Assembly: GCF_014395225.1 (NCBI RefSeq)
Contig: NZ_CP060723.1
Span: forward strand, 4,402,001 to 4,466,000
DNA: 64,000 bases
Reading direction: 5' to 3'
From: Pedobacter roseus
GTDB taxonomy: Bacteria > Bacteroidota > Bacteroidia > Sphingobacteriales > Sphingobacteriaceae
Numbering within the stretch: position 1 is the first letter of the stretch; the number at the start of each line of letters is the position of its first letter. This document shows positions 1-8,215 of the stretch, piece by piece. Under the pieces are notes generated by a model that saw only the letters and a list, made by a program, of their open reading frames with translations, ran no database searches and was not told the origin of the DNA. The position numbers and the translations under genes were made by a program.

Positions 1-1
1 T

Positions 2-343
2 CCTGACGAAGAGCCGCCACAGATTAGTAAAGATGATGAACGTTACCCCGGGAATGACCTGCGTTATCAACTTTTAAAACCCGGGGAGCTCCCTTTAACC
101 GAAAACTTAAGTGATACCATCGCAAGGGTACTGCCTTATTGGAACGAAAGTATAGTACCGGCAATTAGCAGAAATGAAAAAGTAATTATATCTGCCCATG
201 GCAATAGTTTAAGGGCATTGATCAAATACATCGATAATTTATCAAACGAAGAAGTAACCGCACTCGAAATCCCAACAGGAGTTCCGCTGGTTTATGAACT
301 GGATGACGACCTCCAAAAAATAAGACATTATTACCTGGAATAA
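2..343 (+). CDS. gpmA: Phosphoglycerate mutase (2,3-BPG-dependent), C-terminal part
   Basis: Glycolytic enzyme interconverting 3- and 2-phosphoglycerate in the cytosol. The window begins inside the gene, so only about 113 C-terminal residues are seen, read in the frame that ends at the TAA at 341-343. The stretch ISAHGNSLRALIKYI carries the second active-site histidine and is typical of the cofactor-dependent family; GNDLRYQLLKPGELPLTENL just before is also typical. The tail after the HGNS motif (IPTGVPLVYELD) matches the usual end of this family. The call is firm; the N-terminus lies outside the window. Confidence 0.9.
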   Translation, partial: PDEEPPQISKDDERYPGNDLRYQLLKPGELPLTENLSDTIARVLPYWNESIVPAISRNEKVIISAHGNSLRALIKYIDNLSNEEVTALEIPTGVPLVYELDDDLQKIRHYYLE

Positions 344-396
344 TCAGAACGCTCCAACTCATAAGAGACTAATTGATTAAAACTTTCAAGATTACG

Positions 397-428
397 TTTG
401 TAGGTAATTTTACCCAAAATTATATTTA
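397..428 (+). promoter_or_regulatory. Candidate Bacteroidetes-type promoter for the PAS gene
   Basis: TTTG at 397-400 followed, after 20 nt, by TATATTTA at 421-428. This is one base off the -7 consensus TAnnTTTG and one nt off the usual 19-nt spacer. It lies 40 nt before the ATG at 468. Confidence 0.4.
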
Positions 429-467
429 CATTGTTTTGTTATTTTAACAATTAGCTTATCCTTATTT

Positions 468-878
468 ATGAGATCAAATAAAAAAAGCATCGATCTTTCA
501 ATTATCTGTGATGATCATTGGGATGTCGTATTCGACCATGTTGGTTTGGGCTTTTGGGAATTTAGTGTAGCCACAGGCATACTCCGCTCAACCAGATCAT
601 GCAAACTTAATTTTGGTTATCCGCCAGATGGGGTTTTGGCTTATGAAACCCTTTTAGGCTTAATCTTACCAGAAGATTTAGACCATGTTCAGGATGAAAT
701 AGAACTTACCGTTTCCGGCGAAAAAAGCAGTTACCATGCACTGTACCGGATTCGCCGCCCGGATGGAGAAATCCGCTGGATTAAAGCCGACGGAATTCTT
801 TCTAAGCAGGACGGCGAAAGTTTAAAGTTAATTGGAACCACTCTAGATGTGACCAGTTTAAAGCAATCTCAATCTTAG
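468..878 (+). CDS. Single PAS-domain protein
   Basis: A 136-residue soluble protein that is almost all one PAS fold of the PAS_3 type. The core motifs are GFWEFSVATG (about residue 28), LILPEDLDHVQDEI (about 65) and YRIRRPDGEIRWI (about 92), ending in GTTLDVTSLKQ, which is where a PAS domain usually joins an output module. No kinase, cyclase or DNA-binding part follows. It probably acts as a free sensor or as a partner of another signalling protein. Its stop codon directly abuts the stop of the convergent exonuclease gene. Ligand and partner are unknown. Confidence 0.75.
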   Translation: MRSNKKSIDLSIICDDHWDVVFDHVGLGFWEFSVATGILRSTRSCKLNFGYPPDGVLAYETLLGLILPEDLDHVQDEIELTVSGEKSSYHALYRIRRPDGEIRWIKADGILSKQDGESLKLIGTTLDVTSLKQSQS

Positions 879-1655
879 TTACAGTTCATTTAGTTCAATC
901 CAAACAGGTCCGTGGTCGCTTGTTTTTTCCCATCCCCTAACCTGCTTATCTACTCCTGCCGATTTTAAGCGATCGCTTACCTGAGGACTGAGCAAAAAAT
1001 GATCAATCCTTAAACCTGCATTTCTGCCATAAGCATTGCGGAAATAATCCCAAAATGTATAAATCGTCTCGGTAGGATATAATTTTCTTATGGCATCTGT
1101 CCAGCCTTGTGCCAATAAATTTTTAAATGCCAGGCGTGTTTCAGGACGGAATAAAGCATCTTCAACCCATCTTTCAGGTTTATAGGCATCCAGTTCAGTT
1201 GGAATCACATTATAATCTCCTGCTAAAACCACAGGTATATTTCGCGCCAGCAACGTTGCAGTATGAGCGGTAAAACGCTCAAACCATTGCAGTTTATAAT
1301 CAAACTTAGGGCCAGGTGCCGGATTACCATTTGGAAGGTATAAACAGCCAATAACCACACCGTTTACAATTGCCTCTATATACCTGCTTTGCAGGTCTTC
1401 AGGATCGCCTTCTAAACCACGCTTTAATTCTGTTATTTCTAAATTTCTGGCGAGTATAGCCACTCCGTTCCAACTTTTCTGTCCATGCCAGATGGCATTA
1501 TAACCCGCATCTTTAATTGCCTGTTCAGGGAATTTTTCCTCGGGAGCCTTCAATTCCTGCAGGCACACTACATCAGGCTGGGTTTCTTCCAGCCAACGTA
1601 ACAGCACAGGCAAGCGGCCATTCACACCATTTACATTATAGGTAGCTATTTTCAT
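879..1655 (-). CDS. xth: Exodeoxyribonuclease III
   Basis: Exonuclease III/AP endonuclease of the EEP (endonuclease-exonuclease-phosphatase) family, acting in base excision repair by cutting at abasic sites and degrading 3' ends. At 258 residues it has the normal family length. Visible active-site motifs are YNVNGVNGR (Asn 7), CLQELKAP (catalytic Glu near 34), AGDYNVIPTELD (Asp/Asn near 146-148) and the C-terminal SDHGPVWIEL with the catalytic Asp-His pair. The ATG at 1655 starts directly on the conserved MKIATYNVNG. It is convergent with the PAS gene; the two stop codons touch with no spacer. Confidence 0.95.
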   Translation of the reverse strand: MKIATYNVNGVNGRLPVLLRWLEETQPDVVCLQELKAPEEKFPEQAIKDAGYNAIWHGQKSWNGVAILARNLEITELKRGLEGDPEDLQSRYIEAIVNGVVIGCLYLPNGNPAPGPKFDYKLQWFERFTAHTATLLARNIPVVLAGDYNVIPTELDAYKPERWVEDALFRPETRLAFKNLLAQGWTDAIRKLYPTETIYTFWDYFRNAYGRNAGLRIDHFLLSPQVSDRLKSAGVDKQVRGWEKTSDHGPVWIELNEL

Positions 1656-1821
1656 TTTATAAATCTCAGCATTAAAACCGAAAAACAGAAGGTTGTTGCA
1701 TTTTTTGATTTAAAAACCTATTTCCAGGCCATAATGAGCAGTTTTTTGTTCAAATAATTAAGATAATTTGAAAATTTGGGGTTATCTTGCACTTCATTTA
1801 GCGTAACCGTTCAAACATCCC

Positions 1822-2277
1822 ATGTTCAAAGCAGTTTTAAACAATCCTTCTGCCGAACCAAAAGACATCCGTTGGTTTTATGATCAGTATGCACCCATGC
1901 TGCTTGGCTATATCAATGGCATTGTGCAAGACCATCAACAATCAGAAGACCACCTGGTTGCCATTCTCACTTCATTTGTTAAGGATGTGGTTTTACAGGA
2001 AAAAAGCAAGTTAAATATCTGGCTTGAACTGCGCCAGTATGCACAAAGCAAATTAACTTTATTTACAGCAAAAGATCATCAGTTAAAACCTAACCCATCA
2101 GTAAACAAGGGGAAATTAGATTTGTTAGATGATTCGCAGAAACGGATATTCTGTGCGGTATATTACCATGGAAAATCAATTCCGTACCTGGCGGCAACAA
2201 TGGGCTGTGATGAAAGCGAAATCCGCAATCAGTTAAAATTATCAATCGATAAAATGAGGAGGGCAAGTGGAAATTAA
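1822..2277 (+). CDS. Sigma-70-like regulator (diverged sigma factor)
   Basis: A 151-residue protein with the layout of a short ECF-like sigma factor. The N-terminal half (FYDQYAPMLLGYINGIVQD, then EDHLVAILTSFVKDVV) resembles region 2. The C-terminal half (LDDSQKRIFCAVYYHGKSI, then LAATMGCDESEIRNQLKLSI) resembles the region 4 helix-turn-helix. The DNA-melting part of region 2 is poorly conserved, so promoter opening by this protein is not certain. It overlaps the next gene, a probable anti-sigma factor, by 11 bp. That arrangement is the main support for the assignment. Confidence 0.65.
   Translation: MFKAVLNNPSAEPKDIRWFYDQYAPMLLGYINGIVQDHQQSEDHLVAILTSFVKDVVLQEKSKLNIWLELRQYAQSKLTLFTAKDHQLKPNPSVNKGKLDLLDDSQKRIFCAVYYHGKSIPYLAATMGCDESEIRNQLKLSIDKMRRASGN
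2257..2269 (+). promoter_or_regulatory. Shine-Dalgarno sequence and GTG start of the anti-sigma gene
   Basis: AGGAGG at 2257-2262, four bases before GTG at 2267-2269, inside the end of the upstream gene. Such a clear ribosome-binding site is uncommon in this window. It supports the GTG start over the ATG at 2285 and suggests translational coupling. Confidence 0.6.
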
Positions 2278-2761
2278 TAAAATTATGGAAAGCGGTTTAA
2301 TGGAAACCTATGTAATGGGGATTGCCACCGAAGAGGAGGTGCAGAAAGTTTTATCGCTAAAACAAGAATACCCGGCGTTTAAAGATGCTTTGGAACAGCT
2401 CGAATATGACATGGAAGTGCTGGCACAAAGCATGAGCATTGAGCCACCGGCAGGCACTTTGGCTAAAATTGAACATGAGATCAACGAAATCCAGCGCCGT
2501 AACCAGGCTATACAAACCGCTGTTGAGCCAGAGTACAGGTATGATAAACCCGAACAGGAGAACAAACAGGAAAGATATATAGAGGTAGAATCAGAATCAA
2601 ACCAAATGCGCATAAATAAAGCCTGGAAATGGGTATTTATTGCAGTTTTTGTGCTAGGTAAGGTATTCTTGGCCAGCGCGATTTATTTTTATCTGGAGAA
2701 CAGACAAGCGCAGGAACAGATCAAAGAATTAAAAATAGAACTGAAACAAAAGATCAGGTAA
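2267..2761 (+). CDS. Probable membrane anti-sigma factor (short RskA-like)
   Basis: A 164-residue protein. The N-terminal part has the pattern of RskA/anti-sigma-K proteins: ETYVMGIATEEEVQKVLSL, then EQLEYDMEVLAQ, then IEPPAGTLAKIEHEI. A charged linker leads to one membrane helix at about 119-142 (WKWVFIAVFVLGKVFL region) and a short Gln/Glu/Lys coiled coil at 144-164. The large extracytoplasmic domain found in typical RskA proteins is absent. It is co-transcribed with, and overlaps, the sigma-like gene just upstream, so it probably holds that protein at the inner membrane. The signal that releases it is unknown. Confidence 0.6.
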   Translation: MEINKIMESGLMETYVMGIATEEEVQKVLSLKQEYPAFKDALEQLEYDMEVLAQSMSIEPPAGTLAKIEHEINEIQRRNQAIQTAVEPEYRYDKPEQENKQERYIEVESESNQMRINKAWKWVFIAVFVLGKVFLASAIYFYLENRQAQEQIKELKIELKQKIR

Positions 2762-2870
2762 AAATTAAGCTAGTAATCACTAATAAACCTGAATTTTAAA
2801 ACCAATACTAAGCTGAAATGTTTAGTTGTTAGATTCATTCATGTTTGAGCGCATGTTTGAGTTTAGATAT

Positions 2871-2899
2871 GGGATAGGCTTTTAGCCTGTCCCTTTTTT
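2871..2899 (+). terminator. Intrinsic terminator of the sigma/anti-sigma operon
   Basis: A 10-bp stem, GGGATAGGCT at 2871-2880 and AGCCTGTCCC at 2884-2893, with a TTT loop and one G-T wobble, followed by six T residues at 2894-2899. Confidence 0.8.
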
Positions 2900-2915
2900 A
2901 TAACTAAGCCCTGTC

Positions 2916-3281
2916 TTATTTATCCAGTAACTGATTTACTTTTTCAATCAGGTGGCCTATATCAAAAGGTTTTTCGATAACATCATCCGGAATACAGCCT
3001 AAATTATTGACATCAATATTTAAAGCAGATAATAAAAGAATAGGTAAATGTGCTGTTTTAGAATTTTCCTTTAGCTTGTTGCAGAGTTCGCGGCCATCGG
3101 CATCTCCCATGCGGATATCCATCAGGATAATATCAGGCGAAAATGCCAGTATTGATTCCTCTAAATCATTGGCATTTAAAACTCCATGAACAATATCTTG
3201 CTCAAAAATTAAATTAATGATATCGTGGATGCTTTCATCATCATCAACGATAAAAACTCTCTTTACTTTGTACGCACTCAT
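2916..3281 (-). CDS. Single-domain response regulator (CheY-like receiver)
   Basis: A 121-residue receiver domain with no output domain. The acidic pocket is DDD at 13-15, the phospho-acceptor is Asp 55 in IILMDIRMGD, the switch Ser is 85 in LLLSA, and Lys 104 sits in VIEKPFD. It probably passes phosphate to a partner protein in trans, or changes a kinase's activity. It stands alone on the minus strand between the sigma operon terminator and an ECF sigma gene. A perfect -7-type box TAGCTTTG ends only 7 nt before the ATG, so the mRNA may be nearly leaderless. The cognate kinase is not identified. Confidence 0.85.
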   Translation of the reverse strand: MSAYKVKRVFIVDDDESIHDIINLIFEQDIVHGVLNANDLEESILAFSPDIILMDIRMGDADGRELCNKLKENSKTAHLPILLLSALNIDVNNLGCIPDDVIEKPFDIGHLIEKVNQLLDK

Positions 3282-3352
3282 TAAGGAGCAAAGCTAATGT
3301 AAGTTCATTAGCCAACACTCCGTATTTATACTTGAACTTATCGCTTTTTATA

Positions 3353-3871
3353 CTAAGCAGCCATTCCGTCCTTATAATTTTTAAGCATCTTTTTTAACAG
3401 TCCCCTGGCAACGTGTATTTTGGTTTTAACTGTTCCTAGAGGGATATCAAGTTCTGCAGCAATTTCATGGTATTTATAACCTTCAAAATAACGGCAGAAA
3501 CAAAAGCGGCAATCTTCAGGCAAAAGGTTTAAAGAACGCTGAATGTCTTCCATCATAAATTTGGCCGATCCGCCATTCGCTGATGCGCTTGGCACAAGCT
3601 GAACAGAAGTAAGGTCATCTTCCTGCTGGATCATTTCATTTTTACGCTTTACTTTATAATAATGATTAAGGAAGGTATTTTTTAAGATCGTAAAAAGCCA
3701 GGCCCTTACATTACTGCCCATTTCGAACTTTGCCGAAAACCTAAAGGCTTTCATAAAGGTATCCTGCACTAAATCCGCAGCATCATCTTCATCACGGGTA
3801 TAAGCTAGGGCACGGTCGAAAAGCGGTTGTTTGTACTGGTAAATGTCGCAATTGAAATTTAATGTTTCCAT
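3353..3871 (-). CDS. RNA polymerase ECF sigma factor
   Basis: A 172-residue sigma factor of the extracytoplasmic-function group. Region 2 runs from about residue 16 to 84, with DEDDAADLVQDTFMKAFRF for core binding and NVRAWLFTILKNTFLNHYY for the -10 region. Region 4 lies at about 114-166: LLPEDCRFCFCRYFEGYKYH, then IAAELDIPLGTVKTKI as the helix-turn-helix. No anti-sigma gene is adjacent; the neighbours are a receiver protein and a two-component pair, so control may come through partner switching or transcription. Its target promoters cannot be read from this window. Confidence 0.92.
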   Translation of the reverse strand: METLNFNCDIYQYKQPLFDRALAYTRDEDDAADLVQDTFMKAFRFSAKFEMGSNVRAWLFTILKNTFLNHYYKVKRKNEMIQQEDDLTSVQLVPSASANGGSAKFMMEDIQRSLNLLPEDCRFCFCRYFEGYKYHEIAAELDIPLGTVKTKIHVARGLLKKMLKNYKDGMAA

Positions 3872-3994
3872 GTTCAGTTAGGGTTGATGTATCTATTCAA
3901 CAAAATAGCATCATCCAATGTTATTTGTAGAAATACCCGATTTTTTACGGTTTATTTAAAACGGTAAAAAACGACCCGAAAAACAGGCAAAAAC

Positions 3995-4645
3995 CTATGA
4001 AATATAACCATTCCGCATGGCAAAGCGAACCAGCGAAGCGGAGTTTTTAGTGCCGGTTTTATTGATCAGTGCTTCCCTTTGACTCTCCACAGTGCGTCTG
4101 CTCAGGTACAATTTATCAGCAATTTCCTGGTTGGTTAAACCATCTGCGATGAGTTTTAGCACATTGATTTCGCGCTCCGAAAAGTTGATTTCGGCATTGG
4201 TTTTTTGCGATAACATATTGAGTTCGGTGTTAAAACGCTCCAATATCGCGATGCATAAATTGGAAGAAAGATAACGTTTTCCCTTCATTACATGTTGTAG
4301 GCAAAACAGCAGTTCGTCTTCTTCAATGTCTTTTGAGAGGTAAGCAAAAGCCCCTGAGATAAAGGCATTTGAAGCATATTTTTCGTCATCTAAAATAGAC
4401 AGCACCACCACTTTTGTATCGTATCCACCTGCCTTAATTTTGCTGATCAAACCGATCCCGTCGAGGTTTGGCATTACAATATCTGATAAAACAATATCAG
4501 CTTTTATTCCTTTTTCGAGAAGTTCTAAAACACCTAAACCATCCGATACTTCTGCTACAACTTTAATCCCTTCGTGTTTTTCTATCAGTACTTTTAGAGA
4601 GGTCCGGATGATATTGTGATCGTCCGCAAGAATAATGTTAATCAT
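3995..4645 (-). CDS. NarL/LuxR-family response regulator
   Basis: A 216-residue DNA-binding regulator. The receiver domain spans 1-120, with acidic pocket ADDH at 7-10 and phospho-acceptor Asp 55 in VLSDIVMPNLDG. The C-terminal LuxR helix-turn-helix includes FSEREINVLKLIADGLTNQE and LYLSRRTVESQREALINKTG. It starts 40 bp after the kinase gene on the same strand and is almost certainly co-transcribed with it and phosphorylated by it. The regulon is unknown. A weak inverted repeat of T and A runs lies downstream near 3940-3970, without a good U-tract. Confidence 0.92.
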   Translation of the reverse strand: MINIILADDHNIIRTSLKVLIEKHEGIKVVAEVSDGLGVLELLEKGIKADIVLSDIVMPNLDGIGLISKIKAGGYDTKVVVLSILDDEKYASNAFISGAFAYLSKDIEEDELLFCLQHVMKGKRYLSSNLCIAILERFNTELNMLSQKTNAEINFSEREINVLKLIADGLTNQEIADKLYLSRRTVESQREALINKTGTKNSASLVRFAMRNGYIS

Positions 4646-4685
4646 AATCCAAATATAACTTACGGTATTTTAAAATTAAAAACGG

Positions 4686-5762
4686 CTACTTTGGCAGCTC
4701 GATATAGAAGGTAGTTCCGACACCGGTTTTACTCTTAAACCAGATTTTTCCTTGATGTAAATCAACAATTGCTTTGATAATGCCCATTCCAAAACCGCCA
4801 GATTCTTCACCCTTTAAACCGGGCCTCAACGTTTCTGGTAAATGATCAAAAAGACCAGGCTGTAACTCATCCGGGATTCCTATTCCATTGTCGGTTACGG
4901 TAATCAGCACCGTGTTTTCCAACTCTTCGGCATGTAGGCCAATGTAACCATTATCATCAGTAAACTTCAGTGCATTCGAAATTAAATTATTAATCACCTG
5001 AAGAAATTTCATGCTATCTAAATGCAGGTAAATCTGTTCTGCCGAACTGGTAAACTTGATATTTTTGACTTTTCCCAATTTAGACCGTTTGTAAAAACGA
5101 ACTACATCTCTAAGTTCCCATACCAGGTCGGCCCTTTCTTTACCAATCTCTACTACTGATGATTTTAAAAATTCCCTGTTAATCATACTTCTCACCAGCA
5201 GTAAATTACGTTCGCACATGTCTTTTATAAAAGAAAGCGAATTCATCATCTGCTCATCACCCGTTTGCGCTATACTATCTTCCATTGATGAAGCAGTTAA
5301 CTTCATCATGCCCAGAGGTTCTTTTAAGTCGTGTGCCAATACTTCCAGGGTGATGTTTTTACGGGCATTGATCTGTTCGATGTGGATTTTGTTATGCCTT
5401 GCCACCGTAGTATCTTCTACTGTACCGATTAAACGCTTATTGGCCTTATCCTGAACCGCAAAAACAATAATGCGCACATATTTCTCTCTACCGGCAAATA
5501 ACAAACGGAATTCGTATTTTTTTTCTTTGCCATCCTCCAAACACTCTTCGTAACAGGAAATTACATGTGCTAAATCTTCAGGGTGTACCTGCTTTAAAAG
5601 AATCTGCGAATGATCAAAAATCTGATCTGTTTCCAATTCCCAAATGTCGCCAAAGGACTTGTTCAGGTATAAAAATTTTTGCTGTTGAGGTTCAAAAATA
5701 AAATATCCGTCAGCAGACAAATCGCCTAGTGCACAAAAAAGCTCATTATTTAATTCGACCAT
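4686..5762 (-). CDS. PAS-domain sensor histidine kinase
   Basis: A 358-residue soluble kinase. A PAS domain (about 10-120, with GYFIFEPQQQKFLYLN and QVHPEDLAHVISCYEE) is followed by a short coiled coil, the dimerisation/phospho-acceptor helix with His 144 (VLAHDLKEPLGMMK), and an HATPase domain with N box INNLISNALKFTDD, G1 VTDNGIGIP and G2 GGFGMGII. There is no signal peptide or membrane helix, so it should sense a cytoplasmic cue. It forms an operon with the NarL-type regulator 40 bp downstream. The stimulus is not evident. Confidence 0.93.
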   Translation of the reverse strand: MVELNNELFCALGDLSADGYFIFEPQQQKFLYLNKSFGDIWELETDQIFDHSQILLKQVHPEDLAHVISCYEECLEDGKEKKYEFRLLFAGREKYVRIIVFAVQDKANKRLIGTVEDTTVARHNKIHIEQINARKNITLEVLAHDLKEPLGMMKLTASSMEDSIAQTGDEQMMNSLSFIKDMCERNLLLVRSMINREFLKSSVVEIGKERADLVWELRDVVRFYKRSKLGKVKNIKFTSSAEQIYLHLDSMKFLQVINNLISNALKFTDDNGYIGLHAEELENTVLITVTDNGIGIPDELQPGLFDHLPETLRPGLKGEESGGFGMGIIKAIVDLHQGKIWFKSKTGVGTTFYIELPK

Positions 5763-6098
5763 GATTTTGTATTTGATAATTTTCGATATGGAAGGTTAAC
5801 GATACCCTGTGGAGCAACCAAATCACAAACATTTAATACCCAAAAAAGTTTTTGATAAAAAAATCAGGTAGAATCAGGGTGGGATTTAGCCTTTTTACCC
5901 TCATTTTTTAAATTTTTAAGAGATATTAACATTTTCCACACGATGTGTAAAATTATTTTGCAGAATAAAACCAAGTATTGCCTAAATTGTTATGCATAAA
6001 GGAAAGACAAAAAAGTCCTGTGAGCGGGAGATCCGCGGAGGGCAGGCACACCATAAAAAAAGATAAAAATCTTTTACCAATAGCCATCATTAAGGTGG
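5763..6098. other. Intergenic region, 336 bp, no gene seen
   Basis: Contains the upstream region of the kinase gene and the downstream region of the oxidoreductase gene. Visible features are a small inverted repeat AAAAGAT/ATCTTTT with an AAAA loop near 6059-6077, and AATAGCCA (6079-6086)/TGGCTATT (6096-6103) overlapping the oxidoreductase stop. Both could help end minus-strand transcription. No convincing coding frame or RNA gene was seen. Confidence 0.5.
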
Positions 6099-7238
6099 CT
6101 ATTTTGTTTTGGGGCCAGCCTGTTTTAACATCACTTTTTTACCCGTTTTAGCCGAAATTTTTGCAGCCTCTAAAATTCTCACCACAATTAAATTATTCTC
6201 CAAAGAGGAAAGGTTATTTTCAGGTTTGATTTCTCCTTTTAAAATGGCAGATAAATAGTTTAAATGATTGGCGTAAGTGGGTGCTAAAGTTTTGGCCGGA
6301 TAGATTTCATAACCATCTTTATTATTTTGTCTTGCCCTTATGTTTTTCTCATTAATGGCCTGCATATATCCAGTTTCGCCAAATACTTCCATATCCTTAA
6401 TACTAAAGGGCCAGTTCCACGAGGCTTCAATAATCCCTGTTGCATTTGGGTATTCCAATAAAATAGTTGCATCGTCATCTACTTTAGGATACACCTCTTT
6501 TTTAATTTGATGGGTGATGGCGGTAACAGAAATTGGGGCTTTGTTATCCATTAACCAGGTCATTAAATTAGCACCGTAACAGCCAAAATCGACCAGCGCA
6601 CCTGCTCCATTTTTATCAGGGTCGGTTAACCAGCTTAAAAATTCTTTGCTCACGCCAATTTCTTTTGGTCCCTGGTGCCCATCGTGTACAATCATTTTTC
6701 TGAGTGCGCCGATGGTATTGCTTTCTTTTACATTTTTATAAATCTCCTGATTGCTCGGATACCAGGTGGTTTCGTAATTGGTTAGTATGTGTACTTTATA
6801 CTGTTTAGCCAATTCTGCCATCCGTTCTGCCTGCTTAACCGAAATGGCCAAAGGTTTTTCTACCATCACCGATATGCCTAGTGGAGCCGCAGCTTCTACC
6901 ACTGCTAAATGATCGCTGATGGCATTATAGGCCAGCACCACATCAGGTTTCTTTTTCTTTAATAAATCGGGCAGGTTATTATAAAATATACTGTCAGGTA
7001 TCTTATAACGCGTTTTAAACCGGTTAACCAGTTCAGGGTTACTTTCGGCAATGCCAATGATGTTAACTTCAGCTTTTTGGTAGCTGTTCATAATCAGATA
7101 AACATGATCATGGTTTAAGCCGGCTATAGCTACATTTAATTTTTGCTGTGCCTTACTATTCATAAACGAGAGTAAAAAGCAAACGATCAAAATATTGAAG
7201 CGGCAAAAGTATTTCATTTTATTGTTAACTGTCATCAT
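6099..7238 (-). CDS. Secreted Gfo/Idh/MocA-family NAD(P)-dependent oxidoreductase
   Basis: A Rossmann-fold sugar-type dehydrogenase. After the signal peptide comes the dinucleotide-binding start LNVAIAGLNHDHVYLI, then the family hallmark VEKPLAIS, and a C-terminal alpha/beta domain from about 150 with GALVDFGCYGANLMTWLMDN. Up to 379 residues. The hydrophobic leader (NILIVCFLLSFMNSKAQ) fits export; the ATG at 7217 (MKYFCRF) gives a better signal peptide than the ATG at 7238. In Bacteroidetes such exported members often act on glycans or are found near sugar-use genes. Substrate is unknown and no sugar operon is adjacent. Confidence 0.85.
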   Translation of the reverse strand: MMTVNNKMKYFCRFNILIVCFLLSFMNSKAQQKLNVAIAGLNHDHVYLIMNSYQKAEVNIIGIAESNPELVNRFKTRYKIPDSIFYNNLPDLLKKKKPDVVLAYNAISDHLAVVEAAAPLGISVMVEKPLAISVKQAERMAELAKQYKVHILTNYETTWYPSNQEIYKNVKESNTIGALRKMIVHDGHQGPKEIGVSKEFLSWLTDPDKNGAGALVDFGCYGANLMTWLMDNKAPISVTAITHQIKKEVYPKVDDDATILLEYPNATGIIEASWNWPFSIKDMEVFGETGYMQAINEKNIRARQNNKDGYEIYPAKTLAPTYANHLNYLSAILKGEIKPENNLSSLENNLIVVRILEAAKISAKTGKKVMLKQAGPKTK

Positions 7239-7375
7239 GCTGTTTTTCTAAATTGTTGTTTACAAATTATAAATTTATAAAAGGCTTAAGGCTAACACTT
7301 AAAAATATTACAAAGTGAAGAATTGAAAGCTGTTGACCAATGCGGCTTTAAATCTTATATTCATCATCAAAAAAT

Positions 7376-7792
7376 ATGGCCCAGAATAAAACCACAGAAA
7401 ACGATTTAAGTGTAACCGATTTTCTAAATACGGTAACCGACGAAACCAAACGGAAAGATTGTTTTAGTCTTTCGGATATTATTGCTGAAACCACAGGTTT
7501 TAAAGCGAAAATGTGGGGAACGGCCATTGTTGGTTTTGGCAGCTACCATTATAAATACGAAAGCGGCAGAGAAGGCGATGCACCTTTAGTTGGTTTTTCG
7601 CCACGGAAAGATGCCATAGCCCTATACTTCTCATCTGAGTTTAAAAACCGGGAACAACTGCTGGCTAAATTCGGAAAACACAAAACCGCTAAAGCATGCG
7701 TGTACGTAAAAAAAATGAGCGATATCGATGTGGAGGTGTTAAAAGAAATGGTTACGAATTCTGTTGCGAGGATTAGTAGTTTATATCCGTAA
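7376..7792 (+). CDS. DUF1801 domain protein
   Basis: A 138-residue soluble protein of the DUF1801/YdhG-like family. It has the pattern ETTGFKAKMWGTAIVGFGSY, then GDAPLVGFSPRKDAIALYF, then FGKHKTAKACVYVKKMSDID, ending with a helix that closes the small alpha/beta fold. Members are widespread and have no settled function. The gene stands alone, divergent from the oxidoreductase, and is followed by a hairpin with a T-run at 7875-7914. Confidence 0.85.
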   Translation: MAQNKTTENDLSVTDFLNTVTDETKRKDCFSLSDIIAETTGFKAKMWGTAIVGFGSYHYKYESGREGDAPLVGFSPRKDAIALYFSSEFKNREQLLAKFGKHKTAKACVYVKKMSDIDVEVLKEMVTNSVARISSLYP

Positions 7793-7874
7793 GTCCGAAA
7801 AGTCAGGAGACCGGGGTCCGAGGTTTATAGTACAAAAATGTAACGCTCCATATATTAGATAATACCTAGTTACT

Positions 7875-7914
7875 GGTCTTAGCGTCTCGCTAAGACCCAC
7901 ATGTATTTTTTTTT
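7875..7914 (+). terminator. Hairpin with T-run after the DUF1801 gene
   Basis: Perfect 10-bp stem GGTCTTAGCG (7875-7884)/CGCTAAGACC (7888-7897) with a TCT loop, then a run of nine T at 7906-7914. The T-run starts 8 nt after the stem, so termination efficiency is uncertain. Confidence 0.5.
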
Positions 7915-8215
7915 ACAATTATTTAATTGCCACGGATGCACAGATTAGCACGGAATATTTCCGCTTTGCATTTACTGAAGGCTCTACATCTATTCAAACG
8001 CTGTGGTTATCTTTGTGACTTCGTGGCTTTTGGTTAAATCCTACAGGTGGCCTGCCAATCAGACCGGAGCTGAAGTGTCTTCTCTTTCTTGCATGAAAGA
8101 CCTTGAAACAACTTCAGGGTGACGGTCGCGATTACCATGTAAATAAGAAGTTACGCTACAATAAGTTAAATTTTCCAATATTTGATCATTCCTTATTTCG
8201 AATAAAAAACCGGAA
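7915..8215. repeat. Intergenic stretch with degenerate dispersed repeats
   Basis: No gene is seen. It holds phrase-like fragments that recur in other spacers of this window: CCTTGAAACAACTTCAGGG with a hairpin at 8101-8119 (a second copy lies at 25079-25097). It also contains a CACGGATGCACAGATTAGCACGG-type phrase near 7932-7954. The last ~50 bp form the upstream region of the S9 peptidase gene. Confidence 0.45.
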
